Below the pieces are notes generated by a model. The model saw only the letters and a list, made by a program, of their open reading frames with translations. It was not told the origin of the DNA and ran no database searches. The position numbers and the translations under genes are program-made. Source: Actinomycetota bacterium (GTDB lineage: Bacteria > Actinomycetota > Actinomycetes > S36-B12 > CAIYMF01). Taken from it: DNA of 41,334 bases. Shown here piece after piece: positions 41,061 through 41,334 of this stretch. Location of the stretch: the NCBI GenBank assembly GCA_009697815.1, contig WLRQ01000019.1, positions 1-41,334 on the forward strand. Direction: 5' to 3'. Positions within the stretch are counted from its first letter, which is position 1. Every line of letters starts with the position of its first letter.

Positions 41061-41334
41061 CGTGGTAGCCCCAACACGCGATCGCCGATGATGTTTCGCT
41101 GAATCTCGTTTGCCCCGGAGTAGATCGAGCAGGCCCGGGTTTCGAGGTATTGATTGCGCCAGTGCTCGTCGTGGTCCGGGCAGTCGAGAGCGACCGCAAA
41201 GGACGTGAGCTCCTGCCAGAGCTCACTCCACATGACCTTGAGCATGCAGGTGGCCTGGAAGAATCGCTCGACGTCGTCGACTCGGTCGAGGGCCTTCATG
41301 ATCTGCCATCTGATCAATTCGAGCCTGGTGTCGA
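41057..41334 (-). CDS. Acyl-CoA dehydrogenase, C-terminal part (gene runs off the window)
   Basis: The final 91 codons of an acyl-CoA dehydrogenase whose start lies beyond base 41334. The frame is open to the window edge. The visible part is the last helical region, ending CSIYSGANEIQRNIIGDRVLGLPR (two blocks), which is the family C-terminal signature. The residue at the medium-chain catalytic position is Ser (IYSGANE), so the base must lie elsewhere in the missing part, if present. It overlaps the downstream short dehydrogenase by 4 bp, so the pair is translationally coupled and probably forms one heteromeric enzyme. A TTG at 41317 could be misread as a start; the coding sequence plainly continues upstream. 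Confidence 0.87.
   Translation of the reverse strand, partial: DTRLELIRWQIMKALDRVDDVERFFQATCMLKVMWSELWQELTSFAVALDCPDHDEHWRNQYLETRACSIYSGANEIQRNIIGDRVLGLPR

Overview
The window comes from a high-G+C actinomycetote, judged by codon use and by eye rather than computed. Lineage markers are a DUF222/13E12-type HNH fragment, a mycofactocin-type short-chain dehydrogenase, a luciferase-like flavin monooxygenase, frequent GTG starts and dense CoA-ester catabolism genes. No rRNA, tRNA, CRISPR array, insertion sequence or prophage is visible.

Left part (1-10 kb), mostly ordinary accessory and housekeeping genes: the end of an HNH gene; two tandem secreted paralogues that share an N-terminal domain but have different C-termini; a lipoprotein; a thiamine ABC transporter operon (thiB-thiP-thiQ, minus strand) behind a TPP riboswitch; a PlsC-type acyltransferase; a small holin-like membrane protein; and a P1B metal ATPase with a C-terminal hemerythrin domain.

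Right part (10-41.3 kb), a large catabolic island. Minus-strand genes at 10.1-14.3 kb encode a quinone oxidoreductase, an acyl-CoA ligase, a cupin and a crotonase. A plus-strand operon at 14.4-19.7 kb encodes an aldehyde dehydrogenase, two SDRs, an APH-type kinase and an LCAD-like acyl-CoA dehydrogenase. A second plus-strand operon at 19.8-26.2 kb encodes a two-subunit glutamate-mutase-like B12 enzyme, a citryl-CoA-lyase-like protein, a SucCD-like CoA ligase pair, a TetR regulator and a MeaB GTPase. Then follow a FadB-like fusion, a HyuA/HyuB carboxylase-hydantoinase pair whose HyuB carries an acetone-carboxylase-gamma-like zinc tail, more SDRs and crotonases, a limonene-monooxygenase-like enzyme, a carboxyltransferase-fold protein and a probable heteromeric acyl-CoA dehydrogenase that runs off the right end.

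Four near-identical 15-bp partial palindromes (CCGACCGNNYGGTAG) lie upstream of four transcription units of this island, each oriented toward the gene it precedes. Two sit exactly in the 17-bp spacer of a recognisable promoter. The TetR protein of the mutase operon is the obvious candidate regulator, so the island looks like one regulon.

The most interesting candidate system is the 19.8-26.2 kb operon. The mutase keeps the three arginines and the cofactor residues of glutamate mutase but appears to have lost the glutamate that handles the substrate amino group. No methylaspartase or MutL is present. A CoA ligase, a citrate-synthase-fold lyase and MeaB take their place. I infer a B12-dependent rearrangement of a non-amino dicarboxylate, followed by CoA activation and cleavage to an acyl-CoA and an oxoacid. 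The substrate is unknown.
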